From assembly GCA_033002965.1 (NCBI GenBank), contig JAURVB010012880.1, positions 1-64,000 of the forward strand: a DNA stretch of 64,000 nt. The letters run 5' to 3'. The notes beneath the pieces are model-generated. The model had not been told where the DNA came from. It saw only the letters and a list, made by a program, of their open reading frames with translations, and did no database searches. This DNA comes from Piper betle (taxonomy: Eukaryota; Streptophyta; Magnoliopsida; Piperales; Piperaceae). Below, one piece after another: positions 24,201 to 32,911 of this stretch. Positions within the stretch are counted from its first letter, which is position 1. Every line of letters begins with the position of its first letter. The translations under genes and the position numbers were made by a program.

Positions 24201-26307
24201 TCAGGTGTTAAAGAAAAAATAAATTAAAATGACTACACTCTTTCACGTAATTTATGTCAGATTGTACCTTGCAAATTCCCAATACACAAACTTCTGTAGC
24301 TTTCCAGATAGATTTCAAAATCATTACATAATAAAATAAATAAGATCTGCAAAACATGTTTCCAATCATAATAAACTCAAAATAAAAAAATGTGCATCTT
24401 CATAACTCTTCCTAGAGTCAAAAAATATCTTCTTTTCACATTTTTGTCACTAGCAAACCACCACATGTAGTATATAAAAGCAAACACACACTCGAAACAG
24501 AAAACGATGTTTCACTTTACAAAGCTCAACAATTTCATTTTTATGCAAACCTTTTTAGTAGGGTAATTTATTGGATTTTCTTCTTCATCATCATCTTCAT
24601 CTCCATCTTCACCTTCATCATCTTCATCTTCATTGTCATCCTCATCCTCATCCTCATCCTCATCCTCATGTTCATCTTCATTACCAGACATATTCATACC
24701 TTCCATCTCCTCAGCACTAGAAGCTTCTGGTGGCCCATCTGGAAAAATCTCAGGGTCATGTACAAGGAGGGCTGTCAAACCATTAGACAGGTGCAGAAAG
24801 CGATATGATCTGTGGTCTCCTGGAGCCTTGATGACTATATTAGCTCCTGCACAATACAATTCAAAAGCAACAAAAAACATTAACAAAGTTGTGCTAGCTT
24901 TACTCAGGAAAATTGTATATAAATGATAAGTTGTCTGAAGGCCTCATTCCCATCTAGTTTTACTTGAAGCAATTCTATCAACATACAAAATACAAACAAA
25001 TATTAAATCCATTACAGCCATGGCAGAAAAATAACGTCAAACTCCTAATTTGCTAAAAAAAACAAATAAACATGTTTGCACTGTTGAGAATAGTCTCACA
25101 TCCATAATGGATATGAGTTGGGACCTTGACAAATAGCTAAGACTTGAACTGCCTAAGTGACTAGCTAGTCATTTTGAATAAGGCTCAAATCTTCTAATGG
25201 TATCAGAACCACTAACTCATGGACCCACACTCCCTCGTCATATCTTTCATATCTAGCCCAACAAGTGGTGTGAACATTTGTTAAAGCCCAATAGTGGTGT
25301 GGACATTTGTTAAAGCCCAAAGCGGCAAACCCACTAAATAGTGAAAAAAGGCCACTTGCTAAGTGCTTAACCACCTTCCAAGTGCGGAGGAGTGTTAAGA
25401 ATAGTTTCACACCCATAATTCACTTGGAGGAGTGTTAAGAATAGTTTCACATCCATAATGAATATGAGTTGGGACCTTAATGAATACTAAGAATTGAGGT
25501 ACATGCAAAGTGCTTAACCGCCTTCCATGTTAAGAATAGTTTCACATTCATAATGAATATGAGTTGGGACCTTGTAAGAATAGTTTCACATTCATAATGA
25601 ATATGAGTTGGGACCTTGATAAATAGTAAGAGTTGAGTTACCTAAGCGGCCAGCTAGTCATTTGGGATAAGGCTCAACAAACCTTCTTATGCATGAATAT
25701 ATGAAAAACATAATCATGTATCCATAATCAAAGTGCGTATTGACCATAACTATTAAATACCAGTCGTACTACCTCCTTTCAACTAAGAAACCTAAAAGCA
25801 GATGGGAACATTAAGGATGATGTCAAATGACAAGCTAACCGAAACCACTTAAGAAAAAGATGTGCGTTCACAACAACTACCCAAGCTAGGGCGAGCCAAG
25901 AACCACCATAACAAGCAAAGGCCCTAGATTATAACCATGCAAAACGATATATGATAGAAAATTTCCAGTAGTTAAAAGCATCAAAATCGTTGACAAAGAC
26001 TCAAAGATCCCACGATAAGACCAGCCCACACAAAGGAAGCTTTCATCCCATTTCAAGTTGAACAATGATGTCACAATCGAATCTGATCGAAGCACGCACA
26101 AGTCAGACGAAGCTTTCGCCCATCAATATACAAAAACCGTAATTAACAATCCACACAAATCAAGAAAAAGATAACATTAATTCAAATATCCACTCCACGC
26201 CTATTGCACCACTACGAAGCATAATCAAGAATCCAAAGTCAGAAAAACAATTAAGAAAAAAAGACAAAACCCGAAGGCCGTTCGGCGTCCAAGCAGCCTT
26301 CGCCCAT
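3864..26307 (-). CDS. NRDC-like: Nardilysin-like M16 zinc metalloprotease, 20 exons, four single-base frame breaks
   Basis: Exons, in gene order: 26307-26271, 24846-24551, 24052-23977, 21951-21905, 19420-19308, 18188-18115, 14652-14557, 14459-14340, 12662-12429, 12326-12178, 12013-11857, 11700-11545, 10675-10290, 10018-9870, 9568-9386, 9277-9075, 8974-8869, 7621-7468, 4647-4526, 4109-3864. All junctions keep phase and use GT-AG sites except intron 19 (GC-AG). The start M-G-E-G-C-L joins in phase to the S-G-A-N-I-V-I-K exon. The protein has an acidic Asp/Glu tract, the inverted zinc motif H-F-L-E-H, and the conserved C-terminal end Y-P-S-L-C. The exons sum to 3104 bases; four single-base losses (exons 14, 16, 17, 20) bring this to 3108, i.e. 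1035 residues. As written, the frame stops at the exon 14/15 junction near residue 697, leaving the catalytic half. M16 enzymes of this type cleave peptides next to dibasic sites. The alternative is a pseudogene or uncorrected sequence errors. Confidence 0.88.
4110..4525 (-). other. Intron 19, GC-AG type
   Basis: The donor reads AAGAG/GCAAGT and the acceptor GATAACAG. The only nearby GT alternative, four bases downstream, would give a stop, so the GC donor is required to read D-K-R-Y-L-F. Nothing else is seen in the intron. Confidence 0.8.
4648..7467. other. Intron 18, AT-rich
   Basis: This is a 2.8-kb intron without a recognisable element beyond an AT microsatellite (6161-6199). Short phrases near 5620-5660 (accaatccgatgggaaat) resemble text at 15545 near the LINE relic, so part may be old repeat. 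Confidence 0.5.
6161..6199. repeat. AT dinucleotide microsatellite
   Basis: About 19 AT units are seen directly, inside intron 18. Confidence 0.9.
8448..8800 (+). repeat. Small TRIM/SMART-like element relic in intron 17
   Basis: Two similar blocks start tgttgaagtaaatattaaat (8448) and tgttaaagtaaatgttaaat (8661). Each is followed by a ggttcctttctaatagttt-like stretch. A purine run (gagggaggag) sits just before the second block, as a polypurine tract should. The same family recurs inverted at 17580-17886. The ends are not sharply defined and no target duplication was found. Confidence 0.5.
10676..11544. other. Intron 12, nothing recognised
   Basis: An 869-base intron between exons 12 and 13. 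No element or second gene is supported. Confidence 0.5.
13000..14160 (+). mobile_element. Decayed retrotransposon fragment in intron 8
   Basis: A frame at 13022-13300 includes C-F-F-Y-Q-S-G-H, reminiscent of a damaged gag zinc knuckle with some Cys replaced. An LTR-like stretch starting tgttggaatacatc (13899) follows, with a TATA-like tataaataa near 14140. Both features are weak alone, so the assignment to Copia-type debris is tentative. Confidence 0.35.
15170..15840 (-). mobile_element. RTE-type LINE reverse transcriptase relic in intron 6
   Basis: On the minus strand, 15840-15640 reads I-F-F-A-D-D-I-L followed by K-L-W-N-E-T-L-G and K-I-N-R-Q-K. This is the catalytic F-A-D-D region of plant RTE-like LINEs. 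Further on (15480-15350) in shifted frames come [18 protein letters not shown], the usual C-terminal landmark. Stops and frameshifts make it inactive. The region up to about 16100 may belong to it but was not recognised. Confidence 0.6.
16158..17251. mobile_element. Non-autonomous hAT-type transposon with GC-richer cargo, in intron 6
   Basis: An exact 8-bp target duplication GTGACAAT (16150-16157 and 17252-17259) flanks 1094 bases. The ends are inverted: TAGGCCTGATCA at the left and, read inward from the right, TAGGCCTAAGCA. Inside both ends are dense arrays of ACCAAACC / GGTTTGGTT-like words (16170-16345 and 17060-17245). An 8-bp duplication and subterminal repeats are hAT features. The centre (16350-17050) is richer in GC, with open frames on both strands (for example 16351-16728 +) and no transposase. 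It could be captured host sequence, but I recognise no family in it. Confidence 0.85.
17580..17886 (-). repeat. Second copy of the TRIM/SMART-like family, inverted, intron 6
   Basis: Read on the minus strand from 17886 it begins TGTTAAAGTATATATTAAAT followed by GGTTCCC. A second block near 17665 reads GTAAATATTAAACGGTTCCC, then TAAGCTTTTTAGGACAAGTGG. This is the family seen at 8448-8800. A TGGTATCAGAGC-like primer site (minus strand of gctctgattct near 17800) supports an LTR-type origin. Confidence 0.5.
18189..19307. other. Intron 5
   Basis: It holds a short AAT microsatellite near 18730. A higher-GC block at 18900-19110 (gaggggaaaccccgggataaagg and following) was not recognised and shows no gene. 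Confidence 0.45.
20442..20958. repeat. Foldback: about 190-bp inverted repeat in intron 4
   Basis: The left arm (about 20442-20632) and the reverse complement of 20770-20958 match over their length with many substitutions. Shared phrases in order are GGTTGG...CCAACC, ATTACTACCCATGG, TTGGTCATATT/TTTGTCACATT, CCTTCCTCC(T/C)ATGGCTA. The right arm includes GGCTATAAAAGAGG, a TATA-like promoter. Two head-to-head solo LTRs or a foldback transposon would both give this. Confidence 0.65.
20960..21830 (-). mobile_element. LTR retroelement fragment with primer-binding site, intron 4
   Basis: On the minus strand, TGGTATCAGAGC (21385-21374) is an exact copy of the initiator-Met-tRNA primer site used by Copia elements. 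Before it, in that orientation, lies an LTR-like stretch (about 21830-21393). After it an open frame (21295-20948) sits where gag would begin but shows no recognisable gag motif. Confidence 0.5.
21975..22441. repeat. Duplicated 170-bp block in intron 3
   Basis: Blocks at about 21975-22146 and 22268-22441 share a long phrase: attgtcatc(a/g)tcatcatgc, then catcatttccc, aaatgggg(c/t)tggaacacaa, gctggatatt. The copies lie about 290 bases apart. Confidence 0.7.
22742..23130 (+). repeat. 129-bp tandem repeat, about three copies, intron 3
   Basis: The phrase gtcccaagtcagattgagac starts at 22771, 22900 and 23029, a period of exactly 129 bases in both steps. Because 129 is three times 43, the repeat keeps one frame open (22817-23230) with a 43-residue protein repeat. 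It lies inside an intron antisense to the host gene, so the open frame is most likely a by-product. Confidence 0.85.
24551..26307 (-). other. Nardilysin-like exons 1-2: start and acidic domain
   Basis: Exon 1 supplies 12 codons plus one base from the ATG at 26307, following a likely 5' UTR intron (acceptor tttctctcag near 26340). Exon 2 begins G-A-N-I-V-I-K and contains [13 protein letters not shown]. It then runs into about 50 residues of mostly Asp and Glu (24560-24690), the insertion that separates nardilysins from insulin-degrading enzymes. In the DNA this is an (ATCCTC)-like repeat on the plus strand, prone to length change. Family knowledge: this acidic domain binds substrates and partners in animal nardilysin. 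Confidence 0.85.
25082..25676 (+). mobile_element. TRIM-like element with multiplied LTR fragments, intron 1
   Basis: A left LTR begins TGTTGAGAATAGTCTCACATCC (25082) and ends near aaggctcaaa (25188). The primer-site-like taatggtatcagaacc follows at 25196. A purine run (gcggaggag) precedes the right part, where the LTR start (tgttaagaatagtttcacat) is reiterated four times between 25393 and 25590 before the LTR end ...aaggctcaaca at 25676. No matching 5-bp target duplication was found, in line with rearrangement after insertion. Confidence 0.6.
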
Positions 26308-26600
26308 GGCAAGACCCGAACCCGCCGCCGCCTGTCTGAGAGAAAACGGTAAAAAAACACAGGCATCAGTAGAGCAATCTAGGATTCGATCCAAGAAAGA
26401 AAGAAGAAGAGGGAGAGGGGAAACCTGGCGATGGGGATGGAGGAGGGTGGGGAGATGAGGGAGGGGCGGAGGTGGGGGCGATGGGGTTTAAGGTGGAGGA
26501 GGCTGGGCGGGTTGATTCGCCGCAGCGCCAGCACCGTCACCGCCTCCTTCCCACCTCCGGCAAAGTCGTCGTCACACCAATGAGACTGTAGTGGTTTCTA
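26308..26600 (-). promoter_or_regulatory. 5' UTR and proximal promoter of the nardilysin-like gene
   Basis: A GC-rich block (26430-26580) ends, on the minus strand, in CGCCAG/GTTTCC at 26425, a good donor. A pyrimidine-rich acceptor lies near 26340, just before the coding ATG. I infer a non-coding first exon and a short 5' UTR intron. The block contains no ATG in the minus orientation that competes with 26307. Confidence 0.5.
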
Positions 26601-28253
26601 ACTTAGTGGACTTGGTTAGGGCAGACATTTGTGTCACCTCCAAATAGCTTTTTTTATAAAAAAAACATAATGAATTTTCTTGTTTTTCTTGTTTTAAAAA
26701 AGAAAGAGCTATATTTTTTAAATTACCAATAAAAAATTACGATTAAATAATAACATGATATTTTAATCATAATTTAATAATAATTTAAATTCTATGATTC
26801 AACCACACTTTTTAAATTAAACACCCTTATTTTTTTAATTTAAATTTGGACAAAAGATCGATAAATAGTCAAATTAGACTAAATAATTTTTTGAAAAATA
26901 ATACCTAGCAAACCATGGGATCTACTCATTGGCCGGTTACACAGCCAATATTTTTAGCTGGTTCAACTATTTCCCAAATCAATCTTTACCCAAACTTAAA
27001 CCAAAATAAAAGCAAGGAAATACAATTGAATCATGAATTTTAATACATAAAGCATAATTTTACCGTCTATTTGTAAATTTCTTTACGTTTAATTATGTTT
27101 AATACATTTATTTTAATAAAAGCTTAGTTTGACCTAGGTATGCTTTTAAATAAAAATTGACTAATTTGAAAAAGAAATACTTAATAAGGAGAAGTTTCAA
27201 CAAATATTTTTAGAGTTTTTCAACCAATTTTGAAGAGGAGAAAATAATTGATAGCTCATGACCCGGTTATATTTTTTTTACAATGACTTGGAAACTACCT
27301 TAATAACACAATTAATATTAAAATTTTATTCTATCAAACAATTTTAGAGTTAATAAAATGATGATTTTGCATCCCTGCATTTATAATTGTCATAATAATG
27401 GTTATAAAATGAGCAGTAAAATTATTCTTGGGAATGCTTTTTCATTCTTTAATTACTTTGGAAATGCCTTGTTAATTGTGGGTAATGTCAATTCTTAGTA
27501 AACCAGATCCACGATCAATAAAACTCTTATGGAAGCAAATTTCACCTTATATAGGTACAAACGTGAACCGAAGCACATACACGTGTATCAACAAAAATAT
27601 AGATGTTAATTTAAGTTTTTTATTTCAATGTTTTTATTTGACATGATTTAGCCGGGGCAAACTAATATTTAACTAACGTATAAAAGACTTGTCATTTGTA
27701 ATGTAATAAATTAAAAAACATACTAAATTATTACTTTAATTATTATGGTCACCCTCAAAGGCAAAATTATAACACTCAGATCAAGTGTAAATTTATAATG
27801 GGCCAATTTATTTTCTAAAAATTACTTAATCAAATTTAAAGATCATAATACATCTTTACTAATATATCGAATCTTGCTCAAATAGATATTAGATGTGAGA
27901 CTAGTTTTTAAGTTACCTCGTTGTCCCTTCTTTGAATCAAAGAATAAATTTAATATGTTATTAAAAAATATATATTATGCTATGGAACAACTTTTAGAAA
28001 ATAAATTGCGGTTATACATTTTGAGCCAAGCTCGAACTTAATGTTTACTTGCTCAAATCTAATTTGTGTTTAATTAAGTTTTGAATTGATCCAAGGAATT
28101 TGACGGTTCTATTGAGTCAAAGTTACCTTTTATATTAAGATTTTTTAATTTACAAAAAAAATAATAAATTTTTAAAATAAATAAAATTTTAACACATAAA
28201 TGCTCTTTCAAGCCAAATTGAGAATATTTTTTGCTTGCAAATTAATTTAGCTT
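26601..28253. other. AT-rich intergenic region
   Basis: This lies upstream of the nardilysin-like gene. No coding, RNA or element signature was recognised on either strand. Confidence 0.5.
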
Positions 28254-28261
28254 GATTATAA

Positions 28262-29238
28262 CAGTGATGCACGAATCGGCGTCGCGCCGATCCGATTTCG
28301 GGGCCGACTCGGTCGGCCCCGAATCGGGCCTGGAATCGGCGAGTTTCGGCCGATTCCGACCGATTTAACTCGAATCGGAATCGGCCGATTTAAATCGGAA
28401 TCGGTTTTATTGCAAAATTACCAAAATACCCTAGGTATAATTTTTATTAAATTATTTAAGCATGGGCAAAATGGTAATTTGGATTTAAAAACCTAAATCA
28501 AACCCTCTCCCCCGATTCCGCCGCCGCCGCGTTCGCTCCGCCGCCTCCGCCGCGCTTCCGCCGTCCGACCTCAGCTCCGTCCGACCACGCCACCGCCGCC
28601 CGATTCCGACCTCAGCTCCGCCCTCCGCCGCGATTCCGCCGCAGACGCTGCGACCGCCGCCCGAACTCGGCTTCCGCCGTCCGACGCTTCCGCCGCGCTT
28701 CCGCCCGATTCCGCCGCGATTCCGCCGCGATTCGGCCGTCCGACGCTCCGCCCGACCTTCCGACCACCCCACCGCCGTCCGACGCTGCGCCCGTTCCGAA
28801 CTCACCTTCCGCCGTCCGACGCTTCCGCCGCGATTCCGCCGGCCAACGGTTCGTCCGACCGGGCTGCCGACATCCTCCGACATCGCCGCCGCGAGGCTCG
28901 CCGCCGACCGGCCGGCGGCGGGGGGTAGAGAGGGGAGGGTGGCATTCTCGTAATTAAAAGTTGACTCGAGTCTAACCCGAGTCAAAAATAATAATTAATT
29001 CTAAATAATTTAAAAAATCTTAAAAAATATTTAAAAAATATCATAAACTATAATACACAGAATAATATCAAAATAACATCAATACCCAATTTTAATATAT
29101 TTATATTGTAAATTGTCAAATTATTATATATGACCGATTAAATTAATTTGGACCGATTCAACTGAACCGATTCTTGGCCGATTCAGACCGATTCCGATTC
29201 CGATTCCGATTCCGATTCCATGACGATTGTGATCCATG
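28262..29238. mobile_element. Non-autonomous hAT-type transposon carrying a GC-rich island
   Basis: The 8-bp duplication GATTATAA (28254-28261 and 29239-29246, extendable by one base) flanks 977 bases. The left end reads CAGTGATGCACGAATCGG. The right end, read inward, is CATGGATCACAATCG, an imperfect inverted match with the CA start usual for hAT. Arrays of GAATCGG / CCGATTC words lie inside both ends (28275-28405, 29140-29222). The middle (28500-28930) is very GC-rich, built from repeated TTCCGCC(G/T)TCCGACGC-like words, and is bordered by a TTGACTCG...CGAGTCAA hairpin (28961-28985). A 166-codon frame on the minus strand (28485-28985) is Arg/Gly/Ala-rich and looks like a composition artefact. 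There is no transposase. Confidence 0.82.
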
Positions 29239-29367
29239 GATTATAACCCTATAAATAGTAAGTCCTTGTATTTAGTAGTAACTATAACTACGTATCCATC
29301 AATAATTAGTTTGTAAATGTCACATGTCAATGATTAGGTAATAGTTAGTTATTAAAAAAATTATAAG

Positions 29368-29540
29368 TCTCCTTTAAATGAACCCCTTGTGAGTCTTTCA
29401 GGAGGCAATAACTCTCAACTCTCTCACCTCTCCCACCTCTCCCACCTCTCCCACCTCTCTCTATCATCTCTCTAATAAAATAAAATCTAAAGATGCCGCA
29501 TTTTTAAAGGGCTTAAAAGGGCTCATTTGAAGGATGCTTG
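29368..29540. repeat. Possible MITE with a pyrimidine minisatellite
   Basis: The left end reads tcctttaaatgaaccccttg and the right end, read inward, tccttcaaatgagccctttt, so the block has imperfect inverted ends about 170 bases apart. Between them is a run of ctctcccac units (29415-29460). No clear target duplication was seen. Confidence 0.4.
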
Positions 29541-30229
29541 CAAAAATGCTCTCTTAATTATTTACCTAAAGTCTATTTGGTTGTCCTGAAATTGAATAAA
29601 AGAAATGTGAAATATAGAGATCAATTTTTTATTTGAGTGTCTTGAAATTTAGTCATGATAAATTCTAACTTTAATCAAAGTATGTTTATGTGAAAATTTT
29701 ACAAACGATCATTTTCTTATGAAAAATAAAAAAAGATTAGAGGAATTTTTGGGTGGCATGCATACACGGGGAGAAATATTTTATTTTTATCTTATTTTTT
29801 TACTGTCCAAACGTATAATATTTTTTAAAATTTTTTGTTATTTTATTTTATTATATTTTCATTTTTATGGGTTTTTTTCGTTTACACGGTTTCCATGACC
29901 ATCAAATAGACCTTGGTAACTAGTGAGTCTAGTTATCACGACAATTATATATTAGTAATTTAGTATATTTATTTTATTTTGTTTTGTAAAAAAACTCATG
30001 GAAAAAATAAATATGACTACTATGAAATGAGTTAACTAGTTGTAATTAATATATTAAGTAGAGACAATACTTTTGTGTAAGTAATCATTAATGATATAAA
30101 TGTTATTAATTTATATGAATAATTTCACGTTAAAGATATTGTACAAGTTGAATGAAGTCAAATATTTTTTTTAATTTAAATACATCAAATTCGAGTTTCA
30201 AACTTAGCCAAACATTTTTTATTTCTGTT
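29541..30229. other. AT-rich intergenic region
   Basis: Nothing recognisable on either strand up to the abrupt start of PPR homology near 30230. Confidence 0.5.
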
Positions 30230-31448
30230 TTCTTACGATGCGGTGATCACCGGGTATGCTAGAAATAGTCGGCTGAACGAAGTTTTGGCTCTGTTCAGGG
30301 AGCTTCAAGAGATGAACTTGAATCCTACGTATGTAACAATGTTGAGCGTGCTATTTTCTTGTACTCTTTTGGGGGCATTGGAGCTGGGGAAGTGGATACA
30401 CGACTATATCTGAAAGCAAGAATTTGATGCTTATGTTAAAGTCAGTACTGCTCTTATAGACGTGTGCGAAATGTGGCAGCTTGGAAGATGCAGTCTCTGT
30501 GTTGGAGGCAATGGGAACTCGAGATATAGAGGCATGGTCAGCCATGATTGTGGCATATGCAATTCATGGCCATCTCAGCAAAGCCATTTCTTTGTTTGAA
30601 GAAATGGTGAGGTTGCAATCCGGCATGATGAAATCACATTTCTTGGATAGTTGTACGCTTGCAGTCATACTGGATTAGTAGAGCATGGTCGAAGGTATTT
30701 TGATAGCATGCAAGACAAGTATAGAGTTTGTCCATCCGTGAAGCATTATGGATGCATAATTGATTTGCTTGGACGAGCAGGGCACCTCGACGAGGCCTAT
30801 AAGTTCACCAGAAAGCTGCCAATGCGGCCAACTGAGATACTATGGCGGACGTTGTTGTGTTCCTGTGGCTTCAATGGAAATGTTGAGATGGGTAAGCGTG
30901 TAATCGAGCACGTTTCCGAGCTGGAAGATTGTCATGCTGGTGATTATGTGATTCTGTCAAACATGTGTGCTGTGGATGGCCGCTGGGAAGATGTTTACAA
31001 CATCAGAAAACTGATGAAAGAGAGGAATTGCCAAAGACACCTGGGTGTAGCTCAATAGAGGCCGATAATGTCCTCCATGAGATCTTTTCGGGGGATGGAG
31101 AACACCCACAATCAGAAGATCTGCACACAATGCTTGACGATTTGGTTGAGCGGATAAAACTAGTTGGATATGTGCCAAACACCTCTCGTATCTCACGCTG
31201 ACATGACTGAGGAGTTGAAAGAAGGCATTTTGAGGTACCACAGTGAGAAGCTAGCTATTCCTTTTGGCCTTATCAATGCTCCTCCCGGAACCATTCTTCG
31301 CTTGGTGAAGAACCTTCGAGTGCGTGCAGACTGTCATTTTGCTGCCAAATACATATCTCTAGTCTACAACAGAGAGATCATTTTGAGGGATCTCCACCGC
31401 TTCCATCATTTTCGAGCTGGCTCATGTTCTTGTGGGGATTACTGGTAG
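30230..31448 (+). pseudogene. PPR protein of the DYW class, 5'-truncated and frame-broken
   Basis: Homology begins mid-repeat at D-A-V-I-T-G-Y-A-R (30237). It runs through further PPR repeats, the E/E+ region (D-Y-V-I-L-S-N) and a full DYW domain ending C-S-C-G-D-Y-W at 31446. The DYW domain keeps the H-S-E and D-C-H residues of its cytidine-deaminase-like site. Family knowledge: such proteins bind organellar transcripts and edit C to U. Damage: an in-frame TGA at about 30411, a TAG at about 30650, and four frame changes (near 30465, 30625, 31030 and 31185), with both minus-one and plus-one/minus-two shifts. The first part of the gene, with start codon, transit peptide and most repeats, is missing. 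Confidence 0.88.
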
Positions 31449-32014
31449 CATTGGTGCTAATTTGTAACTAGAACACTTCATAATTCTATAATTACATTTA
31501 TGGAGTAAAGCTCTGGAACTACGCAATGTAAATACTGGTGAGTTCCTCCTCTCATGCTGCTCTTTGATTTCTTCATTCTCTTTGTTCTTATTATGATAAG
31601 TCCAGATTTGAAATAATTTTTACACTCCTAAAGTTAAATGGAAAATGTTGCTGATCATGTCACTTTTGATTCTGTTAATTTAGATGGACATGGCCCATGG
31701 GCATTGAAGGTGGTCAAAATATAGTCACTTTTCTTTTTACCTTATAAATTTCCACGTTTTTCAATATCCAATGTCTTAATGGTAGTGTGATAACTGTTCT
31801 TTACTTAAAAATATCCTCTCGGAGAAGGGGTGAATTCAATATCTCTTATGATCTATTCTGGATGCTTAATTTGTCTAATACAAGATGGACATATGGAATG
31901 CAAACTTGAACAGCCATTAAAATCAAGAGACTAATCACTGGTTAATTAGTTGGCATGTTTCACAAGTAATACTCACTTGAATGCAGCTATGCATCAAATC
32001 ACCTTGAAAGGCTT
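31449..32014. other. Intergenic spacer
   Basis: This lies between the 3' ends of the PPR pseudogene (+) and the glycosyltransferase pseudogene (-). No gene was recognised. Confidence 0.5.
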
Positions 32015-32342
32015 CTATGTGGAGAACCAAATTAGAAACTCTTCCAAGGCTTTCTCGGAGGGGCCAAAAGCCCCTTCCTCAATCCTTACAGCTCCCTTCT
32101 TCACCTCTTTCGCTTGCCCTGCATTTCTTCTCAATCTCTGCCCAAGCTCACTTCCTCCCATCACCATCTCAATCAATTTGGACACATCCTTCCAATCAAT
32201 CTCCCACTGATCACCCCTTGCAATCTCCACACAGACCTCCAACTGCTCCACCAGCGTCTTTGAGTGGTAGAACTGCTCTGCATTAAGTTGCCAGCTAATG
32301 ATTGGCACCCATTGATCAACCTCTCCAATATAGAGTTCCACC

Positions 32343-32836
32343 TGTTGTGCACAAAAGGGTTAATTTTCACCAAAGATAATTAGTTCACGTAGAGAACTAT
32401 TATCTAAGTGACTAACGTGAAAATAATTGTACTAAAAATCACCTCAAGATAAAATTCCTAAGAAAGTGTGGTGGGACATATTGGTCTGCTTAAAACCAAC
32501 TCTTAGACTAAATTTTACTAAAATAAGTAATTTTAATTGCAGAATAATTAACAACAACTAAACCCGACAATAACTATTAAATAGACTTAAAAAGAACACC
32601 AAAACTTAACGAGGTTTGGCCAATTATACCTACGTCCTCGGACACTACTAAAATAATATTTCACTAATGAAGGAAATATTATAAAGAGAGAGAAAGAGCA
32701 AATTGCTAATAGAAGAAGAAAGACAATTTTGGGATGGATGAACTAAAGGGGGAGGAGTCTTTTTATAGAGAGAGTACTCCTCCCATATCACCCAAATTTC
32801 TGATGTAGAACTTGTACATTTTGGCAACATACAACA
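32343..32836 (-). repeat. 3' LTR of the Copia element
   Basis: 494 bases with TGTTGT...ACAACA ends. It differs from the partner LTR at scattered positions, so the insertion is not recent. Confidence 0.93.
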
Positions 32837-32911
32837 ATATTCCACCTTGACAAAATTTCATCCAATTCTCTCACAAATCTAACTTTCAGTAGTGTTTGCG
32901 AACTCCACCTT

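Noticed and set aside
24633..24926. Plus-strand Ser-rich frame
   Set aside because: It is antisense to the Asp/Glu tract of exon 2; the poly-Ser is a reading of the same repeat.
28485..28985. 166-codon frame in the hAT GC-rich island as a gene
   Set aside because: Its Arg/Gly/Ala-rich composition follows the repeated GC words, it has no domain, and it crosses the hairpin border of the module.
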